From positions 2,852,001-2,916,000 of the forward strand of contig NZ_CP152413.1 of NCBI RefSeq assembly GCF_038967635.1: a stretch of DNA of 64,000 bases, read 5' to 3'. The translations under genes were made by a program, and so were the position numbers. Numbering within the stretch: the stretch's first letter is position 1; the number at the start of each line of letters is the position of its first letter. A model generated the notes under the pieces. The model searched no databases. It was given only the letters and a program-made list of their open reading frames with translations, and had not been told where the DNA came from. Shown in pieces: positions 1-8,794 of the stretch. The DNA comes from Bradyrhizobium sp. B124 (lineage in GTDB: Bacteria > Pseudomonadota > Alphaproteobacteria > Rhizobiales > Xanthobacteraceae).

Positions 1-467
1 TGCGGACCTCGTGGCTCTACCAGATGACGCACACCATCAACACGATGCCGTCACTCTATCTGGAAGCGGGCGCCATCCACGGCTGCGTGCTGTGCAAGGA
101 GAGCACGCCGGTCTGCTACACCGAGGATGTCGGCCGGCACAACGCCGTCGACAAGATCGCGGGCTGGATCTATCGCCACAATGTCGATCCGGCCGACAAG
201 ATCCTCTACACCACCGGACGGCTGACTTCCGAGATGGTGATCAAGACGGTGCGGATGGGCATCCCGATCCTGGTCTCCCGCTCCGGCTTCACCGCCTGGG
301 GCGTCGATTTGGCGCGGCAGGTCGGATTGACCTTGGTCGGGCGCGCGCGCGGCAAGCGCTTCATCGCGCTGTCGGGCCAGGAGCGGATCGTCTACGATCA
401 GAACCTCGACTATGTCGAAGAGGAATCGATGCGGCACAAGCGCAAGGGCGAGGCCGACAATGACTGA
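1..467 (+). CDS. fdhD: FdhD, formate dehydrogenase accessory sulfurtransferase (3' part)
   Basis: FdhD transfers sulfur from IscS to the molybdenum cofactor of formate dehydrogenase. Only the C-terminal ~155 residues are in the window; the frame is open from base 3 and the start lies upstream. The block [14 protein letters not shown] and the following [18 protein letters not shown]...SRSGFT are hallmark FdhD sequences. The stop overlaps the start of mobA by 8 bases, so the two are translationally coupled, which fits a shared Mo-cofactor role. The conserved CxxC sulfur-relay region of the family is off the left edge and cannot be checked. Confidence 0.95.
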   Translation, partial: RTSWLYQMTHTINTMPSLYLEAGAIHGCVLCKESTPVCYTEDVGRHNAVDKIAGWIYRHNVDPADKILYTTGRLTSEMVIKTVRMGIPILVSRSGFTAWGVDLARQVGLTLVGRARGKRFIALSGQERIVYDQNLDYVEEESMRHKRKGEADND

Positions 468-1092
468 TATCCCGGGGACCGACATCCCGGGCGTGCTGCT
501 GGCCGGCGGCCTCGCGCGGCGGATGGGCGGCGGCGACAAGCCGATGCGCAAGATCGCCGGCCGGACCATTCTGCAACGGGTGATCGACCGTCTCGCCCCG
601 CAATGCACCGGGCTGGTCATCAACGCCAATGGCGACCCCGCGCGCTTCGCCGCCTTCGGCCTTCCGATCGTCGCCGACGATGTCGCCGATTATCCAGGCC
701 CCCTCGCCGGCATCCTGGCCGCGCTCGACTGGACCGCGGCCAACCGGCCGAATGCGAAATGGGTGCTGAGCGCGGCGGGCGACTGTCCGTTTCTCCCGCG
801 TGATCTTGTCGCACGCCTCGAGCAGGCGCGCGCAGCAGAGAATGCCGAGCTCGCGGTCGCCTCATCCGGCGGGCAGGTGCATCCGGTCATCGGTCTCTGG
901 AGCGTGCGCTTGCGGAACGAGTTGCGCCATGCGCTCGTCGAGGAGGACGTGCGCAAGATCGATCGCTGGACCGCGCGCTATCCGCTGGCAACAGTCGAAT
1001 GGCCGACCGAGCCGCTGGATCCGTTCTTCAATGCCAACACCGTCGAAGACATCATGGAAGCCGATCGCCTCGCCGCACTCGACGGCGGCTGA
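460..1092 (+). CDS. mobA: Molybdenum cofactor guanylyltransferase MobA
   Basis: MobA adds GMP to molybdopterin to make the bis-MGD cofactor used by formate dehydrogenase and related enzymes. The 210-residue protein begins with the nucleotidyltransferase signature LAGGxxxRMGGxDK, followed by AGDCPFLP, which matches the metal-binding DxP region of the family, and ends with the FFNANTxED segment typical of MobA. I chose the ATG at 460 because it overlaps the fdhD stop and directly precedes the LAGG motif; a longer in-frame start at 412 would put an extra basic tail in front. The length is normal. The two genes form an fdhD-mobA unit. Confidence 0.95.
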   Translation: MTDIPGTDIPGVLLAGGLARRMGGGDKPMRKIAGRTILQRVIDRLAPQCTGLVINANGDPARFAAFGLPIVADDVADYPGPLAGILAALDWTAANRPNAKWVLSAAGDCPFLPRDLVARLEQARAAENAELAVASSGGQVHPVIGLWSVRLRNELRHALVEEDVRKIDRWTARYPLATVEWPTEPLDPFFNANTVEDIMEADRLAALDGG

Positions 1093-1147
1093 GACGCGCG
1101 CCGCTTGCGTCCGGAACGGACATCCCCGGCTGCGAGCACGCACGCAG

Positions 1148-2140
1148 CTAGCCGAGCTGTCCGCCGGCCCACCCTCTCCGACCCGTTTCCACGGCGCGCA
1201 GATAGTCCAACATCAGGCGGCCGGTTCCGGACAAATGCGCGGCATCGCGGACCACGATCTTCAGCTCGCGCCGCCCCCAATCGTCCCGCAGGGGGATGGC
1301 ACGAAGACCCATGCCGGCGCCGACGACCGCGAAGGCGCGATCGGGGATCAGGCCGAGCCCCATATTGGCCTGCACCATGCGGCAGACCGCATCGAAGCCG
1401 GGCACGTTGATGCGCAGCCGCATCGTCTTGCCGGCTTGCGTCGCCGCATATTGCGAGCGCAGATAGATCGAGCTCGCAGTGTGCAGGCCGATGTGGTCGA
1501 AATCGAGCGTCTCGGTGAACAGCAATTTTTCGCGACCGGCCAGGGGATGGTCCGGCCGCATCACGACCACCAGATTGTCGTAGCGATAATGGAAGGCTTC
1601 GAGCGCGCGGCTGTCGGCCTCGGCCGAGCAGATGCCGATTTCGGCCGCGCCCTCCTCGATGCCACGCACCACCTGCCCGCTCGGCCGCTCCTGCAGATCG
1701 ACGCGGAGCAGCTCATGCGCCGCGAAGAATGCTGAGAGGTCCTCCGGCAAATACTGCACGATCGCCGAGAGGTTGGCGAGCATGCGGACATGGCCGCGCA
1801 CGCCTTGCGAGTATTCCGACAGTTCGACGGCGATCTTCTCGACATTGAGCAGCGTGACCCGGGCATGATGCAGCAGCGCCTCGCCGGCCGGCGTCAGCGC
1901 CATGCCCTTGGCGAGCCGCTTGAACAGCGTGACGCCGAACGCGAGCTCGAAATCGTTCATCCGTTTCGACACCGCCGACGCCGCGATCCCCTCGCGCTGC
2001 GCGGCGCGGGTGAGGTTCTGCTCGTCGCAGACGGCGACGAAGAGGCGGAGCGTGGTGAGGTCCACCCGGCGCGTCAGCGCGGTCTCCGCCGGCGTGGCGG
2101 CGCGCGAAATGTTGTCGACGTCGATGGAGGCAAGCGGCAT
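1148..2140 (-). CDS. LysR family transcriptional regulator
   Basis: A 330-residue LysR-type regulator. The N-terminal winged helix-turn-helix is clear (LTTLRLFVAVCDEQNLTRAAQREGI..SAVSKRMNDFE, about residues 28-67), followed by a substrate-binding-like effector domain (about 110-310). It has an extra ~25 residues before the HTH compared with usual members, so a later start (for example the GTG at codon 26) is possible; no strong ribosome site was seen for either. It converges with mobA and has no obvious operon partner; a 350-base gap separates it from the next gene. The target is unknown. Confidence 0.9.
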   Translation of the reverse strand: MPLASIDVDNISRAATPAETALTRRVDLTTLRLFVAVCDEQNLTRAAQREGIAASAVSKRMNDFELAFGVTLFKRLAKGMALTPAGEALLHHARVTLLNVEKIAVELSEYSQGVRGHVRMLANLSAIVQYLPEDLSAFFAAHELLRVDLQERPSGQVVRGIEEGAAEIGICSAEADSRALEAFHYRYDNLVVVMRPDHPLAGREKLLFTETLDFDHIGLHTASSIYLRSQYAATQAGKTMRLRINVPGFDAVCRMVQANMGLGLIPDRAFAVVGAGMGLRAIPLRDDWGRRELKIVVRDAAHLSGTGRLMLDYLRAVETGRRGWAGGQLG

Positions 2141-2267
2141 GGGCGGCGTCCCCGGGAAAGACCGCAGGGTAGCGCTGGAGATGGCGCGGAAGATTCCAAA
2201 GCAGTGCGAAATGAGACGGATCGTTGGGAAATGATTCCAACAATGAGCTTGGTGGGCAGATTCTATC

Positions 2268-2393
2268 CTAAGCTGATCCGTCAGGCGACGAAAGCGCTAT
2301 ATTCGGTTCATTCTTTTCGCGCGCGAAGAGGTGGACGCGCTCTTGCAGCGCATCGATGATGCGATCCAACTCCTCTGTTCCAAATATCTCCAT
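2268..2393 (-). other. Possible 41-codon ORF or gene remnant in the 2141-2490 gap
   Basis: The 350-base gap between two regulators has lower GC than its surroundings. On the minus strand it holds a short open frame from an ATG at 2393 to a TAG at 2268, with predicted helical content (EELDRIIDALQERV). The frame stays open 13 codons upstream of the ATG without another start, and the ribosome site is weak. It could be a small gene, the 3' end of a decayed gene, or chance. Nothing else was recognised in the gap. Confidence 0.15.
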
Positions 2394-2490
2394 TCTTTCG
2401 CAGCGAGACAGCCAGTCCCACTGCGTCTCTGATCACGCGGACAAGCACAAACCCCTGAATCTTTGTCGATAAATGCCGCGGCGGATTGAC

Positions 2491-3627
2491 TCAGAGCCGT
2501 CCGGAATAGCTCGCGAGCAGCTTCACGAGATCGGCCTGTCGCTTCGTGGCGGTCTTTTCATAGATGCGATGCAGATGAGTCTTGACGGTTTGCTCGGAAA
2601 TGCCGAGCACCGGGGCGACTTCGGGCACGCCGCCGATCTCGACGATCGCGAACATGACCCGAACCTCCGCTGGCGTCAGCCTGAACTCGTCGGCGATAGC
2701 CTCGGGCGGTGACGGCAAATCCAGCTCGGCCTTGCGGACGAACACAGCCGCCGCTGCCGAGTAGGAAACTCCGGCCTTGCGGCGCGCGCCCGAGGTCAAG
2801 GGCAGCACATGAGCGACGTAGCGCTCGCCGGTGCGCGCGGTCAGCGGCATCGCGATCCCCTTCTTTCCGACGGCCGCATCGCCCGCCTGGGCCGCCGCGA
2901 ATATCTCAAGCAGATGCCGGTTGCCCTCGGGATCAAGCGCTGCGATCCGGCCGCGGTTGGAACGCAGCACATTGGCCTCGGCGATCAGGCGATGGGCGCT
3001 GGCATTGGCATGGATGATGCGGCCGGTCGAATCGACAATGAACATGCTCGAGACGAGTTCGTCGAGACTGTCCGCCAGCGCCGCTGCCTCGACGCGATGG
3101 AGATCGATGACCTTGCCAATCAGCATGGCGCGCCGGACGTGCGGCGTGATCAGTTCGAACCGTTGGCGCATGCGGTCGTCGACCTGGCCCTGCCCGGCGT
3201 GACGCATGGCGGTGAACAGTGCGCAGCTCGTCACGCCCTTTTCCAGGTTCGAAAACAGGCCGTCGGTCAGGCCTTGCGGCAACAGCCATTCGCGAAAGAA
3301 GCGCGTCCGAACGAACTCCTCGCAGGAAATCACGTCGGGGACGGCGACCGGCTGCTCCACTTCGAAAAAGACGACGCCCGGAAAGATCGGATTGATCTTG
3401 CCGTACCCCTCCCGATAGAGCTTGAAATAGTGCGGCGCGTCGGACTCGCGGCCCCACCAGAACAGCGCGTCCGTTGCCCTGCTGACCGAGTCCTGCGAAT
3501 GCAGGCTGGCGGAGGCCGCGCCGATATAGCCGCAGATACTTTCAAACGCGCTCGGCCACAGTGCCGGGTCGAGCGAAGCATCGTAGATGTCGCCGATGAC
3601 CCGCGACAGTTCGTCAGCTTCACGCAT
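2491..3627 (-). CDS. LuxR-type transcriptional regulator with a PAS-like middle region
   Basis: About 378 residues. The C-terminal ~65 residues form a LuxR/GerE helix-turn-helix: LTPAEVRVMFAIVEIGG...VLGISEQTVKTHLHRIYEKT. The middle part (SSMFIVDSTGRIIHANASAHRLI) resembles a PAS fold, and the N-terminal half is an unassigned sensor. The start at 3627 was chosen over 3663 because a GGAG lies 8 bases before it and none precedes the upstream ATG. The gene is divergent from the flavoprotein gene at 3856, so the ~230-base spacer could carry shared control elements, though I saw no clear operator. The ligand is unknown. Confidence 0.85.
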   Translation of the reverse strand: MREADELSRVIGDIYDASLDPALWPSAFESICGYIGAASASLHSQDSVSRATDALFWWGRESDAPHYFKLYREGYGKINPIFPGVVFFEVEQPVAVPDVISCEEFVRTRFFREWLLPQGLTDGLFSNLEKGVTSCALFTAMRHAGQGQVDDRMRQRFELITPHVRRAMLIGKVIDLHRVEAAALADSLDELVSSMFIVDSTGRIIHANASAHRLIAEANVLRSNRGRIAALDPEGNRHLLEIFAAAQAGDAAVGKKGIAMPLTARTGERYVAHVLPLTSGARRKAGVSYSAAAAVFVRKAELDLPSPPEAIADEFRLTPAEVRVMFAIVEIGGVPEVAPVLGISEQTVKTHLHRIYEKTATKRQADLVKLLASYSGRL

Positions 3628-3855
3628 GTCGGTGGCTCCAGCCTGCTGAACCGACCCCTGCATCGTAGCACGTCCGGGGAGCCGGCAGCCAGCACCTCAA
3701 TCGATCGGGTGACGCGGCGACCGCACGGATCCGGCAAGTTACGACCGTCGGGTAACCCGCATAACGCCAGCGACTGGTAGGGCTGAGTTCCGACACGGAC
3801 GGGAGCACAGGCCCTGTAGGGCAACCCAACTGACCCGTGAGATCAGGAGAGGATC

Positions 3856-5238
3856 ATGCGTGACGAAGCCAAGATCAAGTTGCGTGAGAGCCTGCGCGGT
3901 ACCGTCATCGAACGTGGCGAGGCCGACTACGACGAAGCCCGTGCGCTCTATAATGGCATGATCGACAAGCGGCCATTGCTGATCGCCCGCTGTGCCGATG
4001 TCGCCGACGTGATCGCTGCGGTGACGTTCGGCCGCGACAATGACCTGCCAATCGCGATCCGCGGCGGTGGCCATAACGGGCCCGGCCTCGCCAGCGTCGA
4101 TGACGGGCTGGTCATCGACCTCTCCGCCATGAAGGGCGTTCGCGTCGACCCGGTTACTCGCCAAGCGCGGGTCGGTGCCGGATGCACCCAGGGCGACGTC
4201 GACCATGCCACGCACGCGTTCGGCCTTGCGGTGCCGGCCGGCATCATCTCGACGACCGGGATCGCCGGCCTGACCCTGAGCGGTGGCCACGGCTATCTCA
4301 CCCGCAAATACGGCCTCACCATCGACAATCTGGTCGAGGCCGACGTTGTGCTCGCCAATGGCAGCTTCGTCGTCGCCAGCAAGGACAACAACCCTGATCT
4401 GTTCTGGGCGCTGCGCGGCGGCGGCGGCAATTTCGGCGTCGTCACCTCCTTTGTGTTCCAGCTCCACCCCGTCAACATGGTGTTTGCCGGGCCGATCGCC
4501 TGGGACCAGAAGCAGGCGCGCACCATCATGCAGCGCTATCGCGACTTCCTGCCGGCAGCACCGGAGGAACTCGGCATTTTCCTCGGGCTCAAGACGGTTC
4601 CGTCCAGTCCGCCGTTTCCGGAAGAGCTTTGGGGAAAGCCCATCTGCCTCCTGATGTGCTGCTATGACGGCCCAGAGGATGCGGCCAAGAAGGCTCTGGC
4701 GCCGTTGCTCGATGCACTGCCGGCACCGTGGCTAAACTGGATGGGGACGATGCCGTATCCGGCGGTGCAGAGCATGTTCGACGGGCTCTACCCCAAGGGC
4801 ATGCAATGGTATTGGCGTGGCGATTTCGTCAAGACGCTGCCGGACGCCGCGATCGACATCCATCTCGAGCAGGCCGCGCAAGCGCCCAGCGAATTGTCGC
4901 TCATGCATCTCTACCCGATCGACGGCGCGGTGCATCGCGTCGGCAACGGCGAGACCGCATGGAATTGCCGCGATGCGACCTGGTCGATGGTGATCGCCGG
5001 CATCGATCCGAATCCGCAAAAGGCGGGGCCGCTCACCCGATGGACCAAGGCCTATTGGGAAGCGGTTCACCCGTTCGACCTCGGCGGCGCCTACCCGAAT
5101 TTCATGATGGATGATGAGGGCGACGGCCGCCTCAAGGCAACCTACGGGTCCAACTATGCGCGACTGGCGGCGGTGAAGCGCAAATATGACTCCGCCAATC
5201 TGTTCCGGGTCAACCAGAACATCAGGCCTGCTGCCTGA
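3856..5238 (+). CDS. FAD-linked oxidoreductase, berberine-bridge-enzyme-like
   Basis: A 460-residue flavoprotein with the PCMH/FAD_binding_4 fold: PIAIRGGGHNGPG carries the histidine to which BBE-like enzymes attach FAD covalently, and GIAGLTLSGGHGYLTRKYGL, then WALRGGGGNFGVVTSF, are conserved FAD-binding loops. The C-terminal BBE segment is present (YGSNYARLAAVKRKYDSANLF..NQNI). No signal peptide is seen, so it is probably cytoplasmic. The start follows a good AGGAGAGG site. Such enzymes oxidise alcohols, sugars or alkaloid-like compounds; the substrate cannot be read from sequence. It is divergent from the LuxR regulator, a plausible controller. Confidence 0.9.
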   Translation: MRDEAKIKLRESLRGTVIERGEADYDEARALYNGMIDKRPLLIARCADVADVIAAVTFGRDNDLPIAIRGGGHNGPGLASVDDGLVIDLSAMKGVRVDPVTRQARVGAGCTQGDVDHATHAFGLAVPAGIISTTGIAGLTLSGGHGYLTRKYGLTIDNLVEADVVLANGSFVVASKDNNPDLFWALRGGGGNFGVVTSFVFQLHPVNMVFAGPIAWDQKQARTIMQRYRDFLPAAPEELGIFLGLKTVPSSPPFPEELWGKPICLLMCCYDGPEDAAKKALAPLLDALPAPWLNWMGTMPYPAVQSMFDGLYPKGMQWYWRGDFVKTLPDAAIDIHLEQAAQAPSELSLMHLYPIDGAVHRVGNGETAWNCRDATWSMVIAGIDPNPQKAGPLTRWTKAYWEAVHPFDLGGAYPNFMMDDEGDGRLKATYGSNYARLAAVKRKYDSANLFRVNQNIRPAA

Positions 5239-5290
5239 TGCAGCGGCCGGCGATATTGCGAAGGTGAAGGCTTCGCGAAGGTGATCCAAC

Positions 5291-5319
5291 AAAAAACGCG
5301 GCGCCGAGGCGCCGCGTTT
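5291..5319 (-). terminator. Rho-independent terminator after leuA
   Basis: An 8-bp GC stem (CGCGGCGC at 5297-5304 paired with 5309-5316, loop CGAG) followed on the minus strand by six T residues (5291-5296). It lies 26 bases past the leuA stop. The plus-strand side has only three Ts, so it serves leuA better than the flavoprotein gene. Confidence 0.85.
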
Positions 5320-5344
5320 CCGAATGCTTTGATCGCGCGAACCG

Positions 5345-6907
5345 TCAGCCCGCGACCTTGGACGCCGGCACGTCGCGCTGGCGCTTCATCACGATCTTGT
5401 TCAGCGCGCCGAGATAGGCCTTGGCGGATGCGACCAGCGTGTCCGGATCGGCGGCGCGCGCGGTCATCGAACGGCCTTCATGGGCGAGACGCACCGAGAC
5501 TTCGGCCTGTGCGTCGGTGCCTTCGGTCACCGCGTGGACCTGGTAGAGCTCCAGCTTGGCCTCGTGCGGCACCAGACGCTTGATGCAGTTGAAGACGGCA
5601 TCGACCGGGCCGTTGCCCTCGGCTTCCTCGATCTTGATCTGGCCGTCGACGTCGAGCTTCATGGTCGCGCGCTGCGGGCCATGGGTGCCGGCGATCACGG
5701 TCAGCGAGGCCAGCTTGATGCGGTCGTGCGCGGCCGCCATCTCCTGGTCGACCAGCGCCTCGATGTCCTCGTCGTAGATGTCCTTCTTGCGGTCGGCCAG
5801 CGCCTTCATCCGCGTAAAGGCATCCTCCAGCTGGTTGGCGCCGAGCTTGTAGCCCATCTCCTCCAGCTTGTGGATGAAGGCGTGGCGGCCGGAATGCTTG
5901 CCGAGCACCAGCGAGGACTGCTTCAGGCCGACCATCTCGGGCCGCATGATCTCGTAGGTCGAGGCATCCTTCAGCACGCCGTCCTGATGGATGCCGCTCT
6001 CATGCGCGAACGCGTTGCGGCCGACGATCGCCTTGTTGTACTGCACCGGGAACGAGGTGGCAGCCGACACCACCTTCGAGGCGCGGGTCAGCTGCGTGGT
6101 GTCGATCTTGTTCCAGTACGGAAACTTGTCGTTCCGCACGTTGATCGCCATCACGATCTCTTCCAGCGCGGCATTGCCGGCGCGCTCGCCGATGCCGTTG
6201 ACGGTGCATTCGACCTGCCGCGCGCCGCCGAGGATGCCGGCCAGCGAGTTCGCCACCGCCATGCCGAGGTCGTTGTGGCAGTGGACCGAGAAGATCGCCT
6301 TGTCGGAGTTCGGCACCCGCTCGATCAGCGTCCGCATGAAGTGGGTGTATTCCTCGGGCACCGTGTAGCCAACGGTGTCGGGGATGTTCACCGTGGTGGC
6401 GCCGGCCTTGATCACGGCTTCGACGATCCGGCACAGATAGTCCATCTCGCTGCGGGTGCCGTCCTCGGCCGACCATTCGACGTCGTCGATCTGGTTGCGG
6501 GCGCGGGCGACCATCGCGACCGAAGTCTCGATGACCTCCTCGGGGGTCTTGTTCAGCTTCACGCGCATATGCAGCGGCGAGGTCGCGATCACGGTGTGGA
6601 CGCGGCCGCGGCGAGCGAACTTGACGGCTTCGGCGCAGCGGTCGATGTCGGCCGGATGGGCGCGGGACAGGCCCGCGATGACCGCGTTCTTGGAGCGGCG
6701 GGCGATCTCGCTGACCGCCTGGAAGTCGCCTTCCGAGGTGATCGGGAAGCCGGCCTCGATGACGTCGACGCCCATATCGTCCAGCAGCTCGGCGACCTCG
6801 AGCTTCTCCTCGAAGGTCATGGTGGCGCCGGGGCACTGCTCGCCGTCGCGCAGGGTGGTGTCGAAAATGATGACGCGGTCCTTCTCGGACTTGTTCACGG
6901 TGGCCAT
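5345..6907 (-). CDS. leuA: 2-isopropylmalate synthase LeuA
   Basis: Condenses acetyl-CoA with 2-ketoisovalerate, the first committed step of leucine synthesis. The 520-residue protein has the catalytic HMGL-like barrel with FDTTLRDGEQCPG at the N-terminus, the metal-binding histidines in SVHCHNDLGMAVANS, and the ESGIHQDGVLKD region, then the C-terminal LeuA dimer/allosteric domain (about 370-510) that senses leucine. I placed the start at 6907 (MATVNKSEKD) because AAAGGA lies just upstream; an ATG at 6940 is in frame but lacks this. Upstream is a candidate leucine leader ORF with a stem-loop, suggesting attenuation on top of enzyme feedback. Confidence 0.97.
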   Translation of the reverse strand: MATVNKSEKDRVIIFDTTLRDGEQCPGATMTFEEKLEVAELLDDMGVDVIEAGFPITSEGDFQAVSEIARRSKNAVIAGLSRAHPADIDRCAEAVKFARRGRVHTVIATSPLHMRVKLNKTPEEVIETSVAMVARARNQIDDVEWSAEDGTRSEMDYLCRIVEAVIKAGATTVNIPDTVGYTVPEEYTHFMRTLIERVPNSDKAIFSVHCHNDLGMAVANSLAGILGGARQVECTVNGIGERAGNAALEEIVMAINVRNDKFPYWNKIDTTQLTRASKVVSAATSFPVQYNKAIVGRNAFAHESGIHQDGVLKDASTYEIMRPEMVGLKQSSLVLGKHSGRHAFIHKLEEMGYKLGANQLEDAFTRMKALADRKKDIYDEDIEALVDQEMAAAHDRIKLASLTVIAGTHGPQRATMKLDVDGQIKIEEAEGNGPVDAVFNCIKRLVPHEAKLELYQVHAVTEGTDAQAEVSVRLAHEGRSMTARAADPDTLVASAKAYLGALNKIVMKRQRDVPASKVAG

Positions 6908-6980
6908 GTGAGAAATTCCTTTAAGCTTTGCGCCCGTCATGTTGCTTGGGCGATATCAGGGTCCGGTGATCTCGTACAAA

Positions 6981-7023
6981 CCCCTGAGTGCCCAGGCGCA
7001 AACGCCCAGCCGGCCCTCAGGGG
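6981..7023 (-). promoter_or_regulatory. Candidate attenuator stem-loop in the leuA leader
   Basis: On the minus strand CCCCTGAG (7023-7016) can pair perfectly with CTCAGGGG (6988-6981), enclosing a second small stem GGCG-TTTG-CGCC. Only three Ts follow. The leader ORF's stop codon TGA lies inside the 5' arm, so a ribosome finishing the leader would interfere with the stem. A further perfect hairpin (GGTAGCC/GGCTACC, 7080-7095) lies within the leader ORF. leuA starts 73 bases downstream of the stem. Confidence 0.6.
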
Positions 7024-7133
7024 CAGGTAAGAAGAAGGCCGCCAATAAGCAGGGTGGGCGCCGCGGCCGGGATCGCGGCGGTAGCCTGGGCTACCTCCCT
7101 CGAAATCCCATCGATTTGGCCGCGAATCAGCAT
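7017..7133 (-). CDS. Candidate leuA leader peptide, 38 residues, Leu-rich end
   Basis: A short ORF on the leuA strand, starting at 7133 with AGGG about eight bases before the ATG, and ending ...APTLLIGGLLLTCP. Five of the last 11 residues are leucine (codons at 7029-7052), close to the position expected of control codons in an amino-acid attenuator. The stop falls in the 5' arm of the stem-loop at 6981-7023. Leader-peptide attenuation of leuA has been predicted in other alphaproteobacteria, so the type is known; this particular leader is my reading of the sequence. Ala-rich middle residues could simply reflect high GC. Confidence 0.6.
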   Translation of the reverse strand: MLIRGQIDGISREVAQATAAIPAAAPTLLIGGLLLTCP

Positions 7134-7313
7134 TGCCAGACCCTGTTGAGCGCCGAAATCCTCGGTCAAAACCCTTGACGGTTGGTTGCCGGGACGCGCT
7201 ATGCGCCGTCGTTCTAGACGATTATGGCAAGCCGCCGCAATGGGTAAAGATGGTCAACGGGGTTGACCTATCGTGCCGCATGGCTCGGCGCGCCCGGCCC
7301 CGTCCCTGTCCCC

Positions 7314-7883
7314 TCACCTCCGCCCGCGCGAAGACGCGCGCAGGCTCGACGGCGAGCGGCCGTAGAGACCGGCGAAGGCGGCGTTGAAACGGCGGACGCT
7401 GCCGAAGCCGGCGCGGAAGGCGATCTCGGTCATCGCGTCGTCGGTGGTGTCGATCAGCCGCTTGGCGCGCTGCACGCGGCGGGTGGTCGCGACCTGCTGC
7501 GGGCTGGCGCCGACGTGGCGCTCGAACAGCCGCCCGAGGTGGCGCGAGGTGATGCCGAGCCGGTCGGCCAACGCAGCAACCGAGCCGCGCTCCAGCGCGC
7601 CGCCGTCGATCAGCTTCAGCGCACGCGCAACCGTGGAGCGCGTGCCGTTCCACGCAGGACAGAACGGCGCGGTTTCGGGACGGCAGCGCAGGCATGGCCG
7701 ATAGCCCGCCGCTTCGGCCGCGGCGGCCGTCGGGTAGTAGGTGACGTTGCGCGGCAACGGGTGCTTCACCGGACAGACCGGGCGGCAATAGATCCGCGTG
7801 GTCTTCACCGCGGTGAAGAAACGGCCGTCATAGCGCGCGTCGCGCCGCAGCCGCGCAGCGTTGCAGACCTCGAAGCTGAGCAT
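7314..7883 (-). CDS. Ada-type methyl-sensing regulator (AdaA-like, Ada_Zn plus AraC HTH)
   Basis: 189 residues. The N-terminal Ada zinc domain has the diagnostic RYDGRFFTAVKTTRIYCRPVC block and a YRPCLRC pair, giving four cysteines at 33, 37, 64 and 67; C33 is the expected methyl acceptor from methylphosphotriesters. Residues ~85-180 form an AraC-type double HTH (IAFRAGFGSVRRFNAAF). In many relatives this arrangement continues into an AlkA glycosylase or an O6-methylguanine methyltransferase; here the protein stops after the HTH. It may therefore act as the sensor/activator only. No alkylation repair partner lies next to it. Confidence 0.85.
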   Translation of the reverse strand: MLSFEVCNAARLRRDARYDGRFFTAVKTTRIYCRPVCPVKHPLPRNVTYYPTAAAAEAAGYRPCLRCRPETAPFCPAWNGTRSTVARALKLIDGGALERGSVAALADRLGITSRHLGRLFERHVGASPQQVATTRRVQRAKRLIDTTDDAMTEIAFRAGFGSVRRFNAAFAGLYGRSPSSLRASSRGRR

Positions 7884-8008
7884 GGCCGCACACTAGCGCA
7901 TCGCGCGATCGGCGAAAGTGGCCGGCGGTGATGAGGTCCGATTCCGGCCAGCGTGAACCGCAGCGCTGACCTAGATCAAGCCGATCGATCACCCCTGGAG
8001 ACATCGCA

Positions 8009-8434
8009 ATGACGAACCCGACCAACAAGCAAACCGTCCTCAACGCCTGGCAGACGTTCAGGACCCGCGACGCCAACCTGATCGCCGCATTGTTCGCGCC
8101 GGATGCCGAATGGATCGCGCCGGCCCGCAACGCCACCGCGGTCGCGCTCGATCACACCGATCACATGATCGGCGCGGAGGCGATCGCGCGCTTCATCTCG
8201 ACCGAGACGCATCGCCTGTTCTCCGAGATCGACATCGCGTTCCGCGCCGTTCATGCCGACGGCGACAGCGTGATCGTCGAGGAGCGCATGCGCGCGACGC
8301 TGCCGGACGGCCGGCGCTATGACAATGACTACTGCTTCGTCTTCGTGGTCGAGGCAGGCCGCATCAAGCAGGTTCGGGAATACATGGACACGCGCAAGGG
8401 CTGGCAGATGGTGTTCGGAGAGGCTGCGGCGTGA
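8009..8434 (+). CDS. SnoaL-like / nuclear transport factor 2 family protein
   Basis: 141 residues matching the cone-shaped NTF2/SnoaL fold: an N-terminal helix (VLNAWQTFRTRDANLIAALFAPDAEW), a central GAEAIARFI helix and C-terminal strands ending YCFVFVVEAGRIKQVREYMDT. Members include small isomerases, dehydratases and ligand-binding proteins, and function cannot be inferred. The start follows CTGGAGACATCGCA, a fair ribosome site. It is divergent from the Ada-like gene with a ~125-base spacer. No signal peptide. Confidence 0.85.
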   Translation: MTNPTNKQTVLNAWQTFRTRDANLIAALFAPDAEWIAPARNATAVALDHTDHMIGAEAIARFISTETHRLFSEIDIAFRAVHADGDSVIVEERMRATLPDGRRYDNDYCFVFVVEAGRIKQVREYMDTRKGWQMVFGEAAA

Positions 8435-8794
8435 CGACGGCGGCGTGCGGCGCGATTCGAGCGTGACTTCGCCCGCCTTCTCGCGAGGGGAAGGCTTCCT
8501 TTCCCTTGCGGGTCGCGCAGCCTGATTGGCACCGACTAACCTATCCGCACCGCCATGGCCGGGCTCAGCCGTCCGAAGCACGGCGTCGCTTCCGCTCGCC
8601 TATGTCCCGGCCAAAACACGAACGCAGCGAAACCTTTCCTACACCATGACAGCATCTGCGGCATCGACCGGCGACAGCTGTGGCGCTTACGCGGCCGGGT
8701 AAATCAATCTTTGCTCAACTGGTTGCATCTAGTGTGCCGGCGGCGACCGGGTGTTAGGGCGCGTCCTTTGGTTGGTTAAGGAGATATCAGGATC
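8435..8794. other. 360-base intergenic region, no gene recognised
   Basis: Between the SnoaL-like gene and the membrane protein gene. An imperfect stem near 8490-8520 (CGCGAGGGGAAGG against CCTTTCCCTTGCG) could be a weak terminator without a T run. A plus-strand frame at 8555-8779 is rich in Arg and Pro and shows no family features; I treat it as non-coding. A strong AAGGAG precedes the gene at 8795. Confidence 0.5.

Noticed and set aside
5480..7030. 516-codon plus-strand open frame opposite leuA
   Set aside because: High GC keeps antisense frames open; the protein is Arg/His/Asp-rich without family features, and leuA on the other strand is certain.
8555..8779. 74-codon plus-strand frame in an intergenic gap
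   Set aside because: Arg/Leu-rich, no ribosome site and no similarity to known small proteins.
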